This document shows, in pieces, positions 16,026-25,043 of a DNA stretch of 64,000 nt. The stretch comes from Anaerophaga thermohalophila DSM 12881 (GTDB lineage Bacteria > Bacteroidota > Bacteroidia > Bacteroidales > Marinilabiliaceae). The stretch spans positions 62,001 through 126,000 of the forward strand of contig NZ_AEWI01000001.1 of the NCBI RefSeq assembly GCF_000191885.1, in the 5' to 3' direction. A program made the position numbers and the translations under genes. Under the pieces are notes generated by a model that was given only the letters and a program-made list of their open reading frames with translations, was not told the origin of the DNA and searched no databases. Each line of letters starts with the position of its first letter. Position 1 is the first letter of the stretch.

Positions 16026-16168
16026 TGAGCCCAGTATAAAAAGCCTTCAAACTGCTGATTTTTACCATTTTTACCCCTGACCCCTAAAGGGAACTGCTAA
16101 AAATCAGCAGTTTGAAAAAGTCCCCTTTAGGGGATTTAGGGGTCAAAAGGCTTTTTAGACTGGACTCA
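16026..16168. mobile_element. 143-bp MITE-like element, copy E, variant interior
   Basis: The ends TGAGCCCAGTATAAAAAGC and GCTTTTTAGACTGGACTCA match the terminal repeats of copies A-D, and the length is again 143 bases. The interior is unrelated: AAACTGCTGATTTTTA pairs with TAAAAATCAGCAGTTT, and CCCCTAAAGGG pairs with CCCTTTAGGGG. The flanking bases TTTA/TTAA are only a partial duplication. It lies between xylE and xylA, where the 306-base gap also holds the xylA terminator. Confidence 0.72.
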
Positions 16169-16233
16169 TTAAACAAAAACGAAACTACAATTTTTTTCAA
16201 AATCAAATATTCTTTTAACATTTCAATATTTCA

Positions 16234-16273
16234 CAAAAGGAAGCGACAGCAGAAATTTCCGCATGTCGCTTCC
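16234..16273 (-). terminator. Intrinsic terminator after xylA
   Basis: GGAAGCGACA (16,239-16,248) pairs perfectly with TGTCGCTTCC (16,264-16,273). On the minus strand it is followed by TTTTGT. It would end the xylR-xylB-xylA direction of transcription before xylE. Confidence 0.75.
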
Positions 16274-16298
16274 TTGTAAAACAAGCAAAAAAACAAGC

Positions 16299-17624
16299 TT
16301 AGAAATACAAGTTTATGAGTTGTTCGTAAAGCTCCTGTTTGCCGCTTATTTGAGCGGGTTCACCAGCCTCAAGCGCAATCTTGCGTAAATCTTCGAGTGT
16401 CAGTTTACCTTTTTCGAAATCAGCGCCTTTTCCTGAGTCAAAAGAAGCATATCTGTCGGCACGCATTTTCCTGTAATCCGACTCTGTTAAAATACGGTTG
16501 GCTGCTTTGAGTGCCCGTGCGAAAACGTCCATTGCAGAAATATGTGCAATAAAAAGATCTTCGGGATCGGTTGAATTCCTGCGCAATTTGGCGTCAAAAT
16601 TCACTCCACCGGTTGTAAATCCACCGGCTTCCAGAATAACCAGCATGGCCTCAATGGTTTCATAAATATTTATCGGGAACTGGTCCGTGTCCCATCCATT
16701 CTGATAGTCACCCCTGTTGGCATCAATACTACCGAGCAAGCCGGCATCCGCAGCCATTTGTAACTCATGCTGGAAAGTATGTTGTGCAAGGGTAGCATGG
16801 TTAACTTCGATATTCAGTTTAAAGTCTTTATCCAACCCATAGTGACGCAGGAAGCCGATAACAGTTTCAGCATCAAAATCGTACTGATGTTTGGTAGGCT
16901 CCATTGGCTTGGGTTCAATCAGGAAAGTTCCTTTGAAGCCATTTTTCCGACCATAATCACGGGCCATTGTGAGCATCCGGGCCAAATGTTCCTTTTCGCG
17001 TTTGGTGTTGGTATTAAGCAACGACATGTAACCTTCGCGGCCACCCCAGAAAACATAGTTTACTCCTCCCAACCCGATGGTTGCATCAATGGCATTCTTT
17101 ATCTGTGTACCGGCATGTGCTAAAGCGGTAAAATCAGGATTCGTAGCAGCACCGTTCATATATCGTGGGTTACTGAAAACATTTGCCGTACCCCACAAAA
17201 GTTTAATACCGGATGCTTTTTGTTTTTCTTTGGCATATTCAACCATCTTTTGTAAACGCTCTTCAATTTCACCCACCGACCCATCTTCAGCTACATCAAT
17301 ATCATGAAAGCACCAAAAAGGAATGCCAACCTTAGTCATAAACTCAAAAGCAGCATCCATCCGGTTTTTGTTGCGTTCCATCACATCCTGCGACTCATCC
17401 CATGGGAAACTTTTGGTTCCCGGGCCAAAAGGGTCACCTCCTTCACCGGTGAGCGAATGCCAGTATGATAGTGCAAACCGGAAATGTTCCTTCATGGTTT
17501 TTCCGGCTACTACTTCATCCTCATTATACCATTTAAAAGCAAGAGGATTCTTAGAATCCTTACCCTCAAACTCAATTTTCCCTATTTCGGGGAAATACTC
17601 CTTTTTTCCTGTTAATACATCCAT
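16299..17624 (-). CDS. xylA: Xylose isomerase
   Basis: This enzyme converts D-xylose to D-xylulose with divalent metals in the cytoplasm. The 441-residue length is that of the long (class II) xylose isomerases common in Bacteroidota. It has the catalytic histidine in [13 protein letters not shown], and metal ligands in [35 protein letters not shown] and [16 protein letters not shown]. All expected active-site residues are visible. It follows xylB by six bases on the same strand and is ended by a good terminator. Confidence 0.96.
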   Translation of the reverse strand: MDVLTGKKEYFPEIGKIEFEGKDSKNPLAFKWYNEDEVVAGKTMKEHFRFALSYWHSLTGEGGDPFGPGTKSFPWDESQDVMERNKNRMDAAFEFMTKVGIPFWCFHDIDVAEDGSVGEIEERLQKMVEYAKEKQKASGIKLLWGTANVFSNPRYMNGAATNPDFTALAHAGTQIKNAIDATIGLGGVNYVFWGGREGYMSLLNTNTKREKEHLARMLTMARDYGRKNGFKGTFLIEPKPMEPTKHQYDFDAETVIGFLRHYGLDKDFKLNIEVNHATLAQHTFQHELQMAADAGLLGSIDANRGDYQNGWDTDQFPINIYETIEAMLVILEAGGFTTGGVNFDAKLRRNSTDPEDLFIAHISAMDVFARALKAANRILTESDYRKMRADRYASFDSGKGADFEKGKLTLEDLRKIALEAGEPAQISGKQELYEQLINLYF

Positions 17625-17630
17625 TGTCTT

Positions 17631-19115
17631 CTATTTTAATAGTTTATTTAATTTTTGTTTCCAATCTTCATAATGTTCATTAATAATATCCTTTTCATTA
17701 TCGGGCTGAATCATTTCCAGCTTTTTCAGATTTCGGAACGCCTCTTCGGGTGTTGCCCATATTCCGGCGCCGAGAGCAGCACCACGAGCAGCCCCAAGCG
17801 AACCGTCTGTGTCATAAAGTTCAATGGTTGCCCCTGTAAGATTGGCAAGGGTCTGGCGGAACAAAGGGCTCAGGAACATGTTGGCTTTACCCGCACGAAT
17901 TACCCTGGTATTTACCCCCATATTCTGCATGATGTCCATTCCGTATCTAAAACTAAAAGCAATACCTTCCTGTCCGGCTCTCAACAAATGGTTTTGTTTA
18001 TGGATATTAAAATTAAGACCGCTTAACGTGGCCCCGGGATTGGCATCTTCCAGAACACGTTCAGCTCCATTGCCAAAAGGGAAAAAACGAAGTCCTTCGG
18101 CCCCGGCAGGAGCCGACAGTGCTACATCGTTGATTTGCGGATAATCCAGGTCTTTGGCGGTATTGTGCTTCAGCCAGGCATTCAAAATCCCCGTCCCGTT
18201 GATACACAGCAAAATACCAAGCCGTCGCTGCTCACGGGAATGATTAACATGAGCAAAAATATTTACCCTGGATTTGGGATCAGCTGCCAACTGATCACTT
18301 ACTCCATAAACAACTCCCGAAGTTCCTGCCGTAGCAGCAACCTCTCCGGGGTTCAAAACATTAAGCGAAAATGCATTATTGGGCTGATCACCAGCTCTGT
18401 AGGCGACAGGAATTCCTTCGTCAAGTCCAAGTTCTTTTGCCACATCACTTCTGAGATGTCCCTGAGGAGCAAAGGTTCCCACACGATCAGGAATAAGTGA
18501 TTTTGAAAACCCGAAATAATCGAGCAATTTCCCGGAAATATCGTCGCTCTGAAAATCAATAAATATACCTTCTGACAGTCCTGATAAGGTAGTATTTTTT
18601 CCCCCGGTAAGACGATAGGCTATATAATCGCCCGGAAGCATTATTTTATCAATACGCTGATAGGTTTCGGGTTCGTTTTCCTTAACCCATGCCAACTTTG
18701 CCGCAGTAAAATTTCCCGGAGAATTAAGTAAATGGCTAAGCGACCATTCTTCGCCAAGTTTTTGAAAAGCCCTACGCCCGTAAGGAACAGCACGGCTATC
18801 GCACCATATTATTGATGGTCTGACAACTTCGCCATCCTTATCCAGAGCTACCAGCCCGTGCATTTGGTAAGTAATACCAATGGCTTTAATATCAGACGAT
18901 TTAACTTTAGACGTAGCTAAAACCTCCTTCAAAGCACTTTTCAGATTGGTCCACCAGTCTTCCGGCGACTGTTCTGCCCATTCGGGCTGTGGTGCCGAGA
19001 TGGTCATTTCCTTTTTAGGGTAAAATGCCGACGCTGCACAGGTACCCTGTTCTATGTCGAGTAAACTCACTTTTACCGATGAGCTCCCTATGTCAAAACC
19101 CAGTGTGTACTTCAT
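17631..19115 (-). CDS. xylB: Xylulokinase
   Basis: This FGGY-family kinase phosphorylates D-xylulose to xylulose 5-phosphate, feeding the pentose phosphate pathway. The 494-residue protein has the N-terminal ATPase-fold phosphate loop GFDIGSSSVK, the substrate motif MHGLVALD, the catalytic-region GDYIAYRLTG, AGDQPNNAF and the C-terminal GAARGAALGAG signature. It lies between the GntR-type regulator (70-base gap) and xylA (six-base gap). The upstream gap contains TCTGTTCTGGT (19,128-19,138), which also occurs next to the xylR start, so a shared operator is possible. Confidence 0.95.
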   Translation of the reverse strand: MKYTLGFDIGSSSVKVSLLDIEQGTCAASAFYPKKEMTISAPQPEWAEQSPEDWWTNLKSALKEVLATSKVKSSDIKAIGITYQMHGLVALDKDGEVVRPSIIWCDSRAVPYGRRAFQKLGEEWSLSHLLNSPGNFTAAKLAWVKENEPETYQRIDKIMLPGDYIAYRLTGGKNTTLSGLSEGIFIDFQSDDISGKLLDYFGFSKSLIPDRVGTFAPQGHLRSDVAKELGLDEGIPVAYRAGDQPNNAFSLNVLNPGEVAATAGTSGVVYGVSDQLAADPKSRVNIFAHVNHSREQRRLGILLCINGTGILNAWLKHNTAKDLDYPQINDVALSAPAGAEGLRFFPFGNGAERVLEDANPGATLSGLNFNIHKQNHLLRAGQEGIAFSFRYGMDIMQNMGVNTRVIRAGKANMFLSPLFRQTLANLTGATIELYDTDGSLGAARGAALGAGIWATPEEAFRNLKKLEMIQPDNEKDIINEHYEDWKQKLNKLLK

Positions 19116-19185
19116 TTGTTACTCTGTTCTGTTCTGGTTAGTAATTGTTAAATTTTTTCTATTCAAATTCTCACATCATTCTTAC

Positions 19186-20199
19186 TTAAAGGGATTCACG
19201 AACCCGGATTGTTGTCGGTACACAAATACGCATTGAAGTATCGTTGGCAACAAATTCGGCAGCTTTCATACCCAACATTCTAAAATCTGTTGAAATAACG
19301 GTAATGCCCTTATATATAAATTTTTTCATCGGGGTTTCATTGTAAGAAATAAATCCAACATCTTTCCCGGGTTCAAGCTGTTTTTCGCGTGTCTGTTCAA
19401 GAAACCGCCCAAGAATACGATCGCTTACACTAAGATAAGCAACACCCTTTTCAATTTCAAACAAGCTACTGTCTTTTAACACATCATATTTGATATGGTG
19501 TTTCCTGCAAAACTTTTTAAAATATTCAACAGAATCGTAAGGATGGTTGGTATATTCAGGATAGACAAATACAAATTTCTTATACTTTCTGACCAGATGC
19601 AGTATTTTTTCAAGTTCATCCATCACCGGCTTCCCAAAATCCTGATACAACACATTACTCGTCTCCGTAGCATAAATATTCCAATCGATAAGCAGCAACT
19701 TGTCTTCAGGCAATAATCCCAACGTATCGGGCATTGAGGGATGATCAAACGGCATGATCACATATTTTGCATATTTGCCAATGCTTTCCTCAACCTGCTT
19801 TCGAAATACATCAGGATTGTAATGATGGAAATGAACGTCGGCGATAACATTTTCGGGAAGATTTTTAAAAAATGAATCGTATAAAACCTCTTTATAAGCC
19901 TTAAAAGTATCCAGAAACAAAAATACCCTTCGTATCTCTTTGGCAATAAAATACCCTTTGTTAGGAACGGATTCAATAACTCCCTGCTCTTTTAATAAAG
20001 AGTAGGCTTTGAAGACTGTATCACGGGAAAGTTGATACTCCTTACAAACCTGGTTAACCGATGGCAGATGATCCCCAATGTTTAAACGCTTCTCGGAAAT
20101 CGCATTATTAACCGATTCAACCAATTGCCTGAATTTCGGAACATTGGAAGATTTATTTAATGCAAAGCTAAATACTTTATTTTCAACATCTTCAGCCAT
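19186..20199 (-). CDS. xylR: GntR-type transcriptional regulator of the xylose operon
   Basis: This 337-residue protein has an N-terminal GntR winged helix (about residues 15-80: LNIGDHLPSVNQVCKEYQLSRDTVFKAYSLLKEQGVIES) and a C-terminal periplasmic-binding-protein-like sugar-sensing domain ending in the ISTDFRMLGMKAAEFV region. This GntR/LacI-type hybrid is the usual xylose regulator of Bacteroidota. A longer frame starts at 20,241. However, a TATATTTG promoter element at 20,223-20,230 lies within that extension, so ATG 20,199 (MAEDVENKVF) is preferred. The regulator is first in the operon, so it probably controls itself as well as xylBA. D-xylose as effector is inferred from context. Confidence 0.88.
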   Translation of the reverse strand: MAEDVENKVFSFALNKSSNVPKFRQLVESVNNAISEKRLNIGDHLPSVNQVCKEYQLSRDTVFKAYSLLKEQGVIESVPNKGYFIAKEIRRVFLFLDTFKAYKEVLYDSFFKNLPENVIADVHFHHYNPDVFRKQVEESIGKYAKYVIMPFDHPSMPDTLGLLPEDKLLLIDWNIYATETSNVLYQDFGKPVMDELEKILHLVRKYKKFVFVYPEYTNHPYDSVEYFKKFCRKHHIKYDVLKDSSLFEIEKGVAYLSVSDRILGRFLEQTREKQLEPGKDVGFISYNETPMKKFIYKGITVISTDFRMLGMKAAEFVANDTSMRICVPTTIRVRESL

Positions 20200-20210
20200 T
20201 CTGTTCTGGT
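20200..20210. promoter_or_regulatory. Candidate XylR operator shared with xylB upstream region
   Basis: TCTGTTCTGGT here, directly before the xylR start codon, is repeated exactly at 19,128-19,138 upstream of xylB. It is not palindromic by itself, so it could be a half-site or a chance match. Confidence 0.3.
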
Positions 20211-20222
20211 ATGTAGTCTGTA

Positions 20223-20255
20223 CAAATATAATTTTTTTCAATTATATTCATTCAA
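20223..20255 (-). promoter_or_regulatory. Promoter of xylR
   Basis: On the minus strand TTG (20,253-20,255), a 22-base spacer and TATATTTG (20,223-20,230) fit the Bacteroidota pattern. The start of transcription would be near 20,216. Confidence 0.5.
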
Positions 20256-20353
20256 CAAATCATCAAATTTTTTTGGAAAAATGCGAAAACATTATTCAAT
20301 AATAACATATATAATTGATTTCCAATGTCTTTTTTATTAACAAGAGATTCTGA

Positions 20354-20441
20354 TATTTTGGCGGCAAGCGTAACCCGGCAAATGATACATTCTGAACAGA
20401 CAGGCGATTTGTTACAACTTTCCACGACTTTACAGGCGGGC
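20354..20441. repeat. Short interspersed repeat, family 3, copy 1
   Basis: The sequence from ATTTTGGCGGCAAGCGTAAC to CGACTTTACAGGCGGG is about 88 bases. It recurs inverted at 29,425-29,512 (ending GAAGCCGCCAAAACG) and partly, in the same direction, at 29,627-29,680. The copies are roughly 70-75 percent alike by eye. It overlaps a short minus-strand frame that is not thought to be coding. Confidence 0.55.
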
Positions 20442-20575
20442 AGTAAGTAAAGCGATACTTCGCAAAACTTGCACCTTTCCTCCGCCCGGCTCCGCCATTT
20501 ACCAGCAAAATTCAGGTTTTTAGTTAAACTTCATTAATTATCAGCCCAAACAGCAACTTATTCAATTTAAGACAC

Positions 20576-20583
20576 TACATTTG
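20576..20583 (+). promoter_or_regulatory. -7 element and long leader of the DEAD-box helicase gene
   Basis: TACATTTG fits TAnnTTTG. The next start codon is 432 bases downstream, so the mRNA would have an unusually long untranslated leader (about 20,590-21,015). That is typical of cold-shock DEAD-box genes that regulate themselves through RNA structure. No coding frame is seen in the leader. Confidence 0.4.
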
Positions 20584-21015
20584 CACGCGAATTAAACGGA
20601 TAAGCCGGAATAGATACAGCATATTATTCCGCAACGAATAAAATTCATCAATACTTCACGTTCAGTTCAACCAAAAAGATGGCGAGGTTGCATAACGTGA
20701 TACCGTAAGAGTGGACACGTTTCTTTTTTGGTTGCAGTTCAAATCTTCATTCTACAAAAGAGACTTACAAACACTTGGAAACATCTGACAGTTCTTCTTT
20801 ACAGAAGGCGTTAATGCTTATATGATTAATGTACCCTGACGAGTACAAGGATCAATAAAACTGTTCAATCAGTAAACCATCAGATTTTTAGACACCCGGC
20901 AGCAAAAGCTCGATGTAAAGCATTTAAACCAGGGCACCGAAAATCATAATTAGTTGATTTAATGATTATTAAAAAATTTAACATACACAATTAAGTCATT
21001 TTCTAAAATTACTCT

Positions 21016-22644
21016 ATGCAAAATTTTATTGAAACCGGGCTTCGTCCCGAAATTCTCGAATCGTTAGAAAAAATGGGATTTGAGATACCCACACCCATTC
21101 AGGCTGAAGCAATACCTTTTATATTGGACTCCGACAATGATTTAGTGGCTTTGGCGCAGACAGGAACAGGCAAAACCGCCGCTTTCGGGCTCCCTATACT
21201 TCATAAGATCGAACCCGCACGAAACGAAATCCAAAGCATTGTTCTTTGTCCCACAAGAGAGTTATGCCTTCAAATAACTGCTGATATAGAAAGATACAGC
21301 TCAAATCTCCCGGTATCGGTAGTGGCCGTTTACGGTGGAGAACCTCTGTATAAACAGCTCGGAGCTCTAAAGAGAGAATGTCAAATGGTTGTTGGAACAC
21401 CGGGACGGGTGAACGACCTCATCAATCGTGGGAAACTCGATCTCTCATCGGTTCGTTTCCTGGTACTTGACGAAGCAGACGAAATGCTTAAAATGGGGTT
21501 CAAAGAGGAAATGGATGCCATACTGGCACAGACACCGGCGATGAAACAAACACTGCTTTTTTCGGCCACCATGCCCCCCGACATAGAATCCATTACCGGC
21601 AGGTACATGCAGACACCCCACAAGATCAGTGTTACTTCGCGCAATGAGACCGCCAGCAACATCGAGCATCAATACATGGTAACATCAGCATCTACAATAT
21701 ATCAAGCCCTGAGGAGATATGCCGATATGCATCCGGACATATACAGCATCGTTTTCTGCAGAACAAGACAGGAAACAAAAGATATCGCCAACAAGCTTAT
21801 TGCTGACGGATATAATGCAGATTCGTTGCATGGTGAACTATCACAGGGACAACGTGATCAAGTGATGGGACGATTCAGAAAAAAACATCTTCAGATACTG
21901 GTAGCCACCGACGTTGCAGCCAGAGGACTGGATGTAACCGATTTGACACACGTGATACACTACCATTTACCCGATGATCCCGAAAACTATGTTCACAGGA
22001 GCGGGAGAACCGGACGGGCAGGAAAATCAGGCATTTCTGTGGCCATTATAACAAATGGTGAATTAAAAAAAATAAAGATGCTGGAACGGCAAATTAGAAA
22101 AACCTTTGTCCGAAAGCCCGTTCCGAAGGGAATGGATGTCTTCCAGACAAGACTTGCCAATTACATTGTTTCTCTCGAATCGATGGATGTTCATAACCCT
22201 GTATTGGAAGAACTTCCGGCACTAATAGAAGAAAAACTGAGTCATCTGTCAAAAGAAGACTTAATTAAAGGAATAGTGGCAAAAGAATTTTCTCACATTT
22301 ACGAGGATTATAAAAACGCCCCGGATTTGAATGTTACTTCTGAACGTGTGAGCTCTGACAGAAAAGGGAGAAAAAGAAAAGACACGGAAAAAGGAAACCG
22401 GTTTTCAAGATTTTCCATCAACCTGGGCCGGAAAAACAACATGCGTCCCGACTTACTGATAAACATCATCAACAGACACACACCTGAATACAAAATACAA
22501 ATAGGAAGAATAGACATTCAGTCAAAACACACCATTTTTGAAGCAGACTGGCATTACAAGCAAGAACTGGTAAAAGCGTTCAGAAAAGCCAAATATAAAG
22601 GAAGCCCGTTAATGGTTCAGGCTTTTCAAAATAACGCAAGGTAA
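21016..22644 (+). CDS. deaD: DEAD-box ATP-dependent RNA helicase (DeaD/DbpA type)
   Basis: This cytoplasmic RNA helicase is involved in ribosome assembly and in unwinding structured mRNA. The 542-residue protein has all core motifs: Q motif PTPIQAEAIP, Walker A AQTGTGKT, PTRELCLQI, GTPGR, DEAD (LDEADEM), SATMPP, the domain-2 motifs CRTRQET and ATDVAARGLDV, and HRSGRTGRAG. After a basic linker the C-terminus (about residues 470-535, MRPDLLINIINRHT...IFEADW) is a DbpA-type RNA-binding domain, which in DbpA and YxiN recognises 23S rRNA. Its long upstream leader suggests cold-shock or autoregulatory control. Confidence 0.93.
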   Translation: MQNFIETGLRPEILESLEKMGFEIPTPIQAEAIPFILDSDNDLVALAQTGTGKTAAFGLPILHKIEPARNEIQSIVLCPTRELCLQITADIERYSSNLPVSVVAVYGGEPLYKQLGALKRECQMVVGTPGRVNDLINRGKLDLSSVRFLVLDEADEMLKMGFKEEMDAILAQTPAMKQTLLFSATMPPDIESITGRYMQTPHKISVTSRNETASNIEHQYMVTSASTIYQALRRYADMHPDIYSIVFCRTRQETKDIANKLIADGYNADSLHGELSQGQRDQVMGRFRKKHLQILVATDVAARGLDVTDLTHVIHYHLPDDPENYVHRSGRTGRAGKSGISVAIITNGELKKIKMLERQIRKTFVRKPVPKGMDVFQTRLANYIVSLESMDVHNPVLEELPALIEEKLSHLSKEDLIKGIVAKEFSHIYEDYKNAPDLNVTSERVSSDRKGRKRKDTEKGNRFSRFSINLGRKNNMRPDLLINIINRHTPEYKIQIGRIDIQSKHTIFEADWHYKQELVKAFRKAKYKGSPLMVQAFQNNAR

Positions 22645-23163
22645 GGTACCTTTTTTCTGGTCGGGTTTATGCGGAGCTAAAAGCATAGCTTAAGTTGAGC
22701 GATCCGGATTATCGGAATACCGCTCCGCCCGGCTCCGCAGCTCGCTTGCAAAAACTCAGATTAGAGTTTAGTAAGTACTCTCAATGTTATCTTCCAAAAC
22801 AAAAAAGAGGGTCGCCCACACAAAGTGAACGACCCTCCATTAACCAAACCTAACCCTAAACTATGAGAAAACTTAATCTAAATATAAACAAAGCCCGTGC
22901 CTAAGTCAATAGAAACTTTGTTAAAATTCCAAATTTATCAGCTGTTTATAATTAAAACAATCAAAACAGAAAAAAGATTAAAAGGATCAGTAAAAATCTG
23001 GATATTTTTTACTCAGTTTTTACTCAGTTAAACCTCAAAAAAAACCCTTTGTTTTTCCGACCACAAAGATAAAATGAATTCAGCATTTTAGAGAAAAATA
23101 TCAGTTAAACTTAGTTAAATACATACACCTCCCATTATCCGATAGATTGATGAATAAATCAGC
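22645..23163. other. Intergenic region with a hairpin and a 13-codon micro-frame
   Basis: This 519-base gap contains no recognisable gene. It holds a G/C-rich segment (22,720-22,750), the terminator at 22,798-22,837, and then a conserved-looking lead-in CCTAACCCTAAACTATGAG with a 13-residue frame (22,863-22,904, MRKLNLNINKARA). That lead-in looks like the start of a lost gene. The rest is A/T-rich without features. Confidence 0.4.
22798..22837 (-). terminator. Intrinsic terminator, minus strand
   Basis: GAGGGTCG (22,807-22,814) pairs perfectly with CGACCCTC (22,830-22,837). The A-run at 22,801-22,806 gives a T-tail on the minus strand. It would end transcripts from the DUF3078 gene, 330 bases past its stop. 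Confidence 0.6.
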
Positions 23164-24693
23164 TTAAAATCTGTAATTGAACGAGATACTCAAATTTTCC
23201 TTGAACTGAATCTTGTCGGATTCGTTGTTGTAATACCTCATATAAGTACTAATCCTTGCGCTAAGAAAAATGTTAATTTTCATGTCAAGAATTAATTCCC
23301 ATTCCGACTGAATCTGATGATCACTCTTCATATATTCATAAAAAAAATCAAGTTTTGAGGATAAGTTGAAATCTTTTGCAAATTCCCAGGTAAAATTATT
23401 AACCAGAGAAGCTCCTCCCATATTGTCACTTTTTTTATCCTTTGGAATATTATACCTGGTCTGGTCGAACTTTACCGTATCCGAAACAAAAGTCATCTTA
23501 GATGTAAACGGCAGCAGCATGAGGGTAAAATTCTTTTCCTTATAGTCCATCCCCAAAGCCATTGTAATATATGCAGGAGCCAGAAAACCAGATATTGGAT
23601 TTTCCTTCAATTCATCACTCTTTTCGTATCCGTTGAAAAACTGGGTTTTAAAATTAAACATTCCACTATAAAACCACTTCTTGCTGGCACTGAGACCATA
23701 TTTTGTATTAAGTTCTATCAAGTCGTCATTAATGCGGGTTTTCTGATCTTCTGAGCTGAGTATACCCAACTTATGAATGGCATAACTTTCCCACTCCACA
23801 TTATCCATTTTATATTTTGCCTGAATTCTCAGGTCACTCAGCAATGACACAGCATTTTCACCCCCTTTTACCCAATTTTCGAGAAAAGCCTGTGAAAATT
23901 GTATATTTTCTGTTCCGCCATAAGTCCAGGGACGCTTCAGTACCTCCCTTTTCTCAAGTTTGTTTTTTGTATTCAGGTTCTCTAAATTCAGTAGTCGGTT
24001 AATTTCCTCCTGAGCATTGCGCTTTTCAATATATCCGTCGCCATAAGAAATTTTTGGAGGCTCGGGAATATTATCCCATACTTCTTCAGCCAATAAAGGG
24101 TTCCGAATCAACATTTCATCCATGAGCATTTTAACAGGACTGCTCTCGTAAGTGGCAATAAGTGTATCTGCGCCGGAAGGATGTTCAAGGAAATTATGAT
24201 ATTGTTCAAGCGGAGTGCTGTCAAACATTGAGGGATAGTCAATTATTGAAGGATACTGACGATTGGTGTATTTAAGCGAAAATGCAAAAGGCTTATACTT
24301 AATCGTGTCTCTCCACAACAAGTTGATACTATATGGATTGAACGCATCATCGGACTCATTCTCCAGAATAAGATTTTTCCAAATCCTCTGTTTCAAAACA
24401 TAAGGTTTAATTTTCTGATTATAGAAATTATCTACCTTCACTTTGATTCGCCCGGCCGAAAAAAAATATTCCCCGGGAAAAAGAGCATCCACTTCAAGCA
24501 GGCTCTTGAACATCTTGTTTTCAACTTCTTTTATTCCAGCATCCTGGCCTATTATCAACTGTTTCCGATGTTGTTCCGGTATCACTATTGATACCTCAAT
24601 TGAATCAACGGTCAACACTTGTGATGACAAAGAAACCAAGATAAAACCAAATAACCCAAAAAAAAGGAAAAGCCTTTTACTCATTTTTTCCAT
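23164..24693 (-). CDS. DUF3078-type outer-membrane beta-barrel protein
   Basis: This 509-residue exported protein begins with a signal peptide (MEKMSKRLFLFFGLFGFILVSLSSQ). The C-terminal half has alternating aromatic strands and ends in NLSISFNYRF, the C-terminal Phe pattern of outer-membrane barrels. The WVKGGENAVSLLSDL segment is a mark of DUF3078 proteins of Bacteroidota. The N-terminal half (about 30-250) is a helical or mixed periplasmic region without known domain. A start at MSKRLF, three residues in, is equally possible. Function is unknown. It is a single gene, ending 23,164, with a possible terminator at 22,798. Confidence 0.72.
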   Translation of the reverse strand: MEKMSKRLFLFFGLFGFILVSLSSQVLTVDSIEVSIVIPEQHRKQLIIGQDAGIKEVENKMFKSLLEVDALFPGEYFFSAGRIKVKVDNFYNQKIKPYVLKQRIWKNLILENESDDAFNPYSINLLWRDTIKYKPFAFSLKYTNRQYPSIIDYPSMFDSTPLEQYHNFLEHPSGADTLIATYESSPVKMLMDEMLIRNPLLAEEVWDNIPEPPKISYGDGYIEKRNAQEEINRLLNLENLNTKNKLEKREVLKRPWTYGGTENIQFSQAFLENWVKGGENAVSLLSDLRIQAKYKMDNVEWESYAIHKLGILSSEDQKTRINDDLIELNTKYGLSASKKWFYSGMFNFKTQFFNGYEKSDELKENPISGFLAPAYITMALGMDYKEKNFTLMLLPFTSKMTFVSDTVKFDQTRYNIPKDKKSDNMGGASLVNNFTWEFAKDFNLSSKLDFFYEYMKSDHQIQSEWELILDMKINIFLSARISTYMRYYNNESDKIQFKENLSISFNYRF

Positions 24694-24803
24694 ATTGAAA
24701 TGGCAAAATTAAATGTTTTTAAGGTGCTGGTAAAATTTTCCACGCAAAAGCCGCAAAAAATTAGCACGCAAAAGCACAAAAGATCATAAAATCTTTTCAT
24801 CCA

Positions 24804-24862
24804 TGAGCCCACGTTCCAAAAAGCATCTTTGTTGCCAAACCCGTTATTATTTTAAATTTTTG
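24804..24862. mobile_element. Truncated left half of the MITE-like element
   Basis: The left half of copies A-D is present (TGAGCCC...AAAAAGCATCTTTGTTGCC...TTTTAAATTTTTG), but the right half is missing. At the break point the sequence switches to the hairpin of repeat family 2. Confidence 0.65.
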
Positions 24863-24897
24863 AAACGAGCATGATAAGGTTTGTCATGCTCGTTTCA
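24861..24897. repeat. Perfect 14-bp hairpin related to repeat family 2
   Basis: TGAAACGAGCATGA (24,861-24,874) pairs with TCATGCTCGTTTCA (24,884-24,897) around nine bases. The arm is the conserved end of repeat family 2. The rest of the 350-base gap before the MATE gene holds only its promoter. Confidence 0.65.
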
Positions 24898-25014
24898 TCC
24901 GTATAAACTGCAAGTTGGGTTAAAACACCTTAGTTTCGAAAAAAAAATATTTAATCACTTTTACAATATGTGTGACTGTCCAAAATACCATATTCATGCC
25001 AAAATAATTTTGTA

Positions 25015-25022
25015 TAGCTTTG
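25015..25022 (+). promoter_or_regulatory. -7 element of the MATE gene
   Basis: TAGCTTTG fits TAnnTTTG, 22 bases before the ATG at 25,044. No clear -33 element is seen, so a regulator may assist. Confidence 0.4.
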
Positions 25023-25043
25023 CATTCTGAATAAAAATCATAG

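Noticed and set aside
20296-20508. 70-codon minus-strand frame upstream of the helicase gene
   Set aside because: It overlaps a short interspersed repeat and has no protein-like pattern; repeats of this kind often give such frames.
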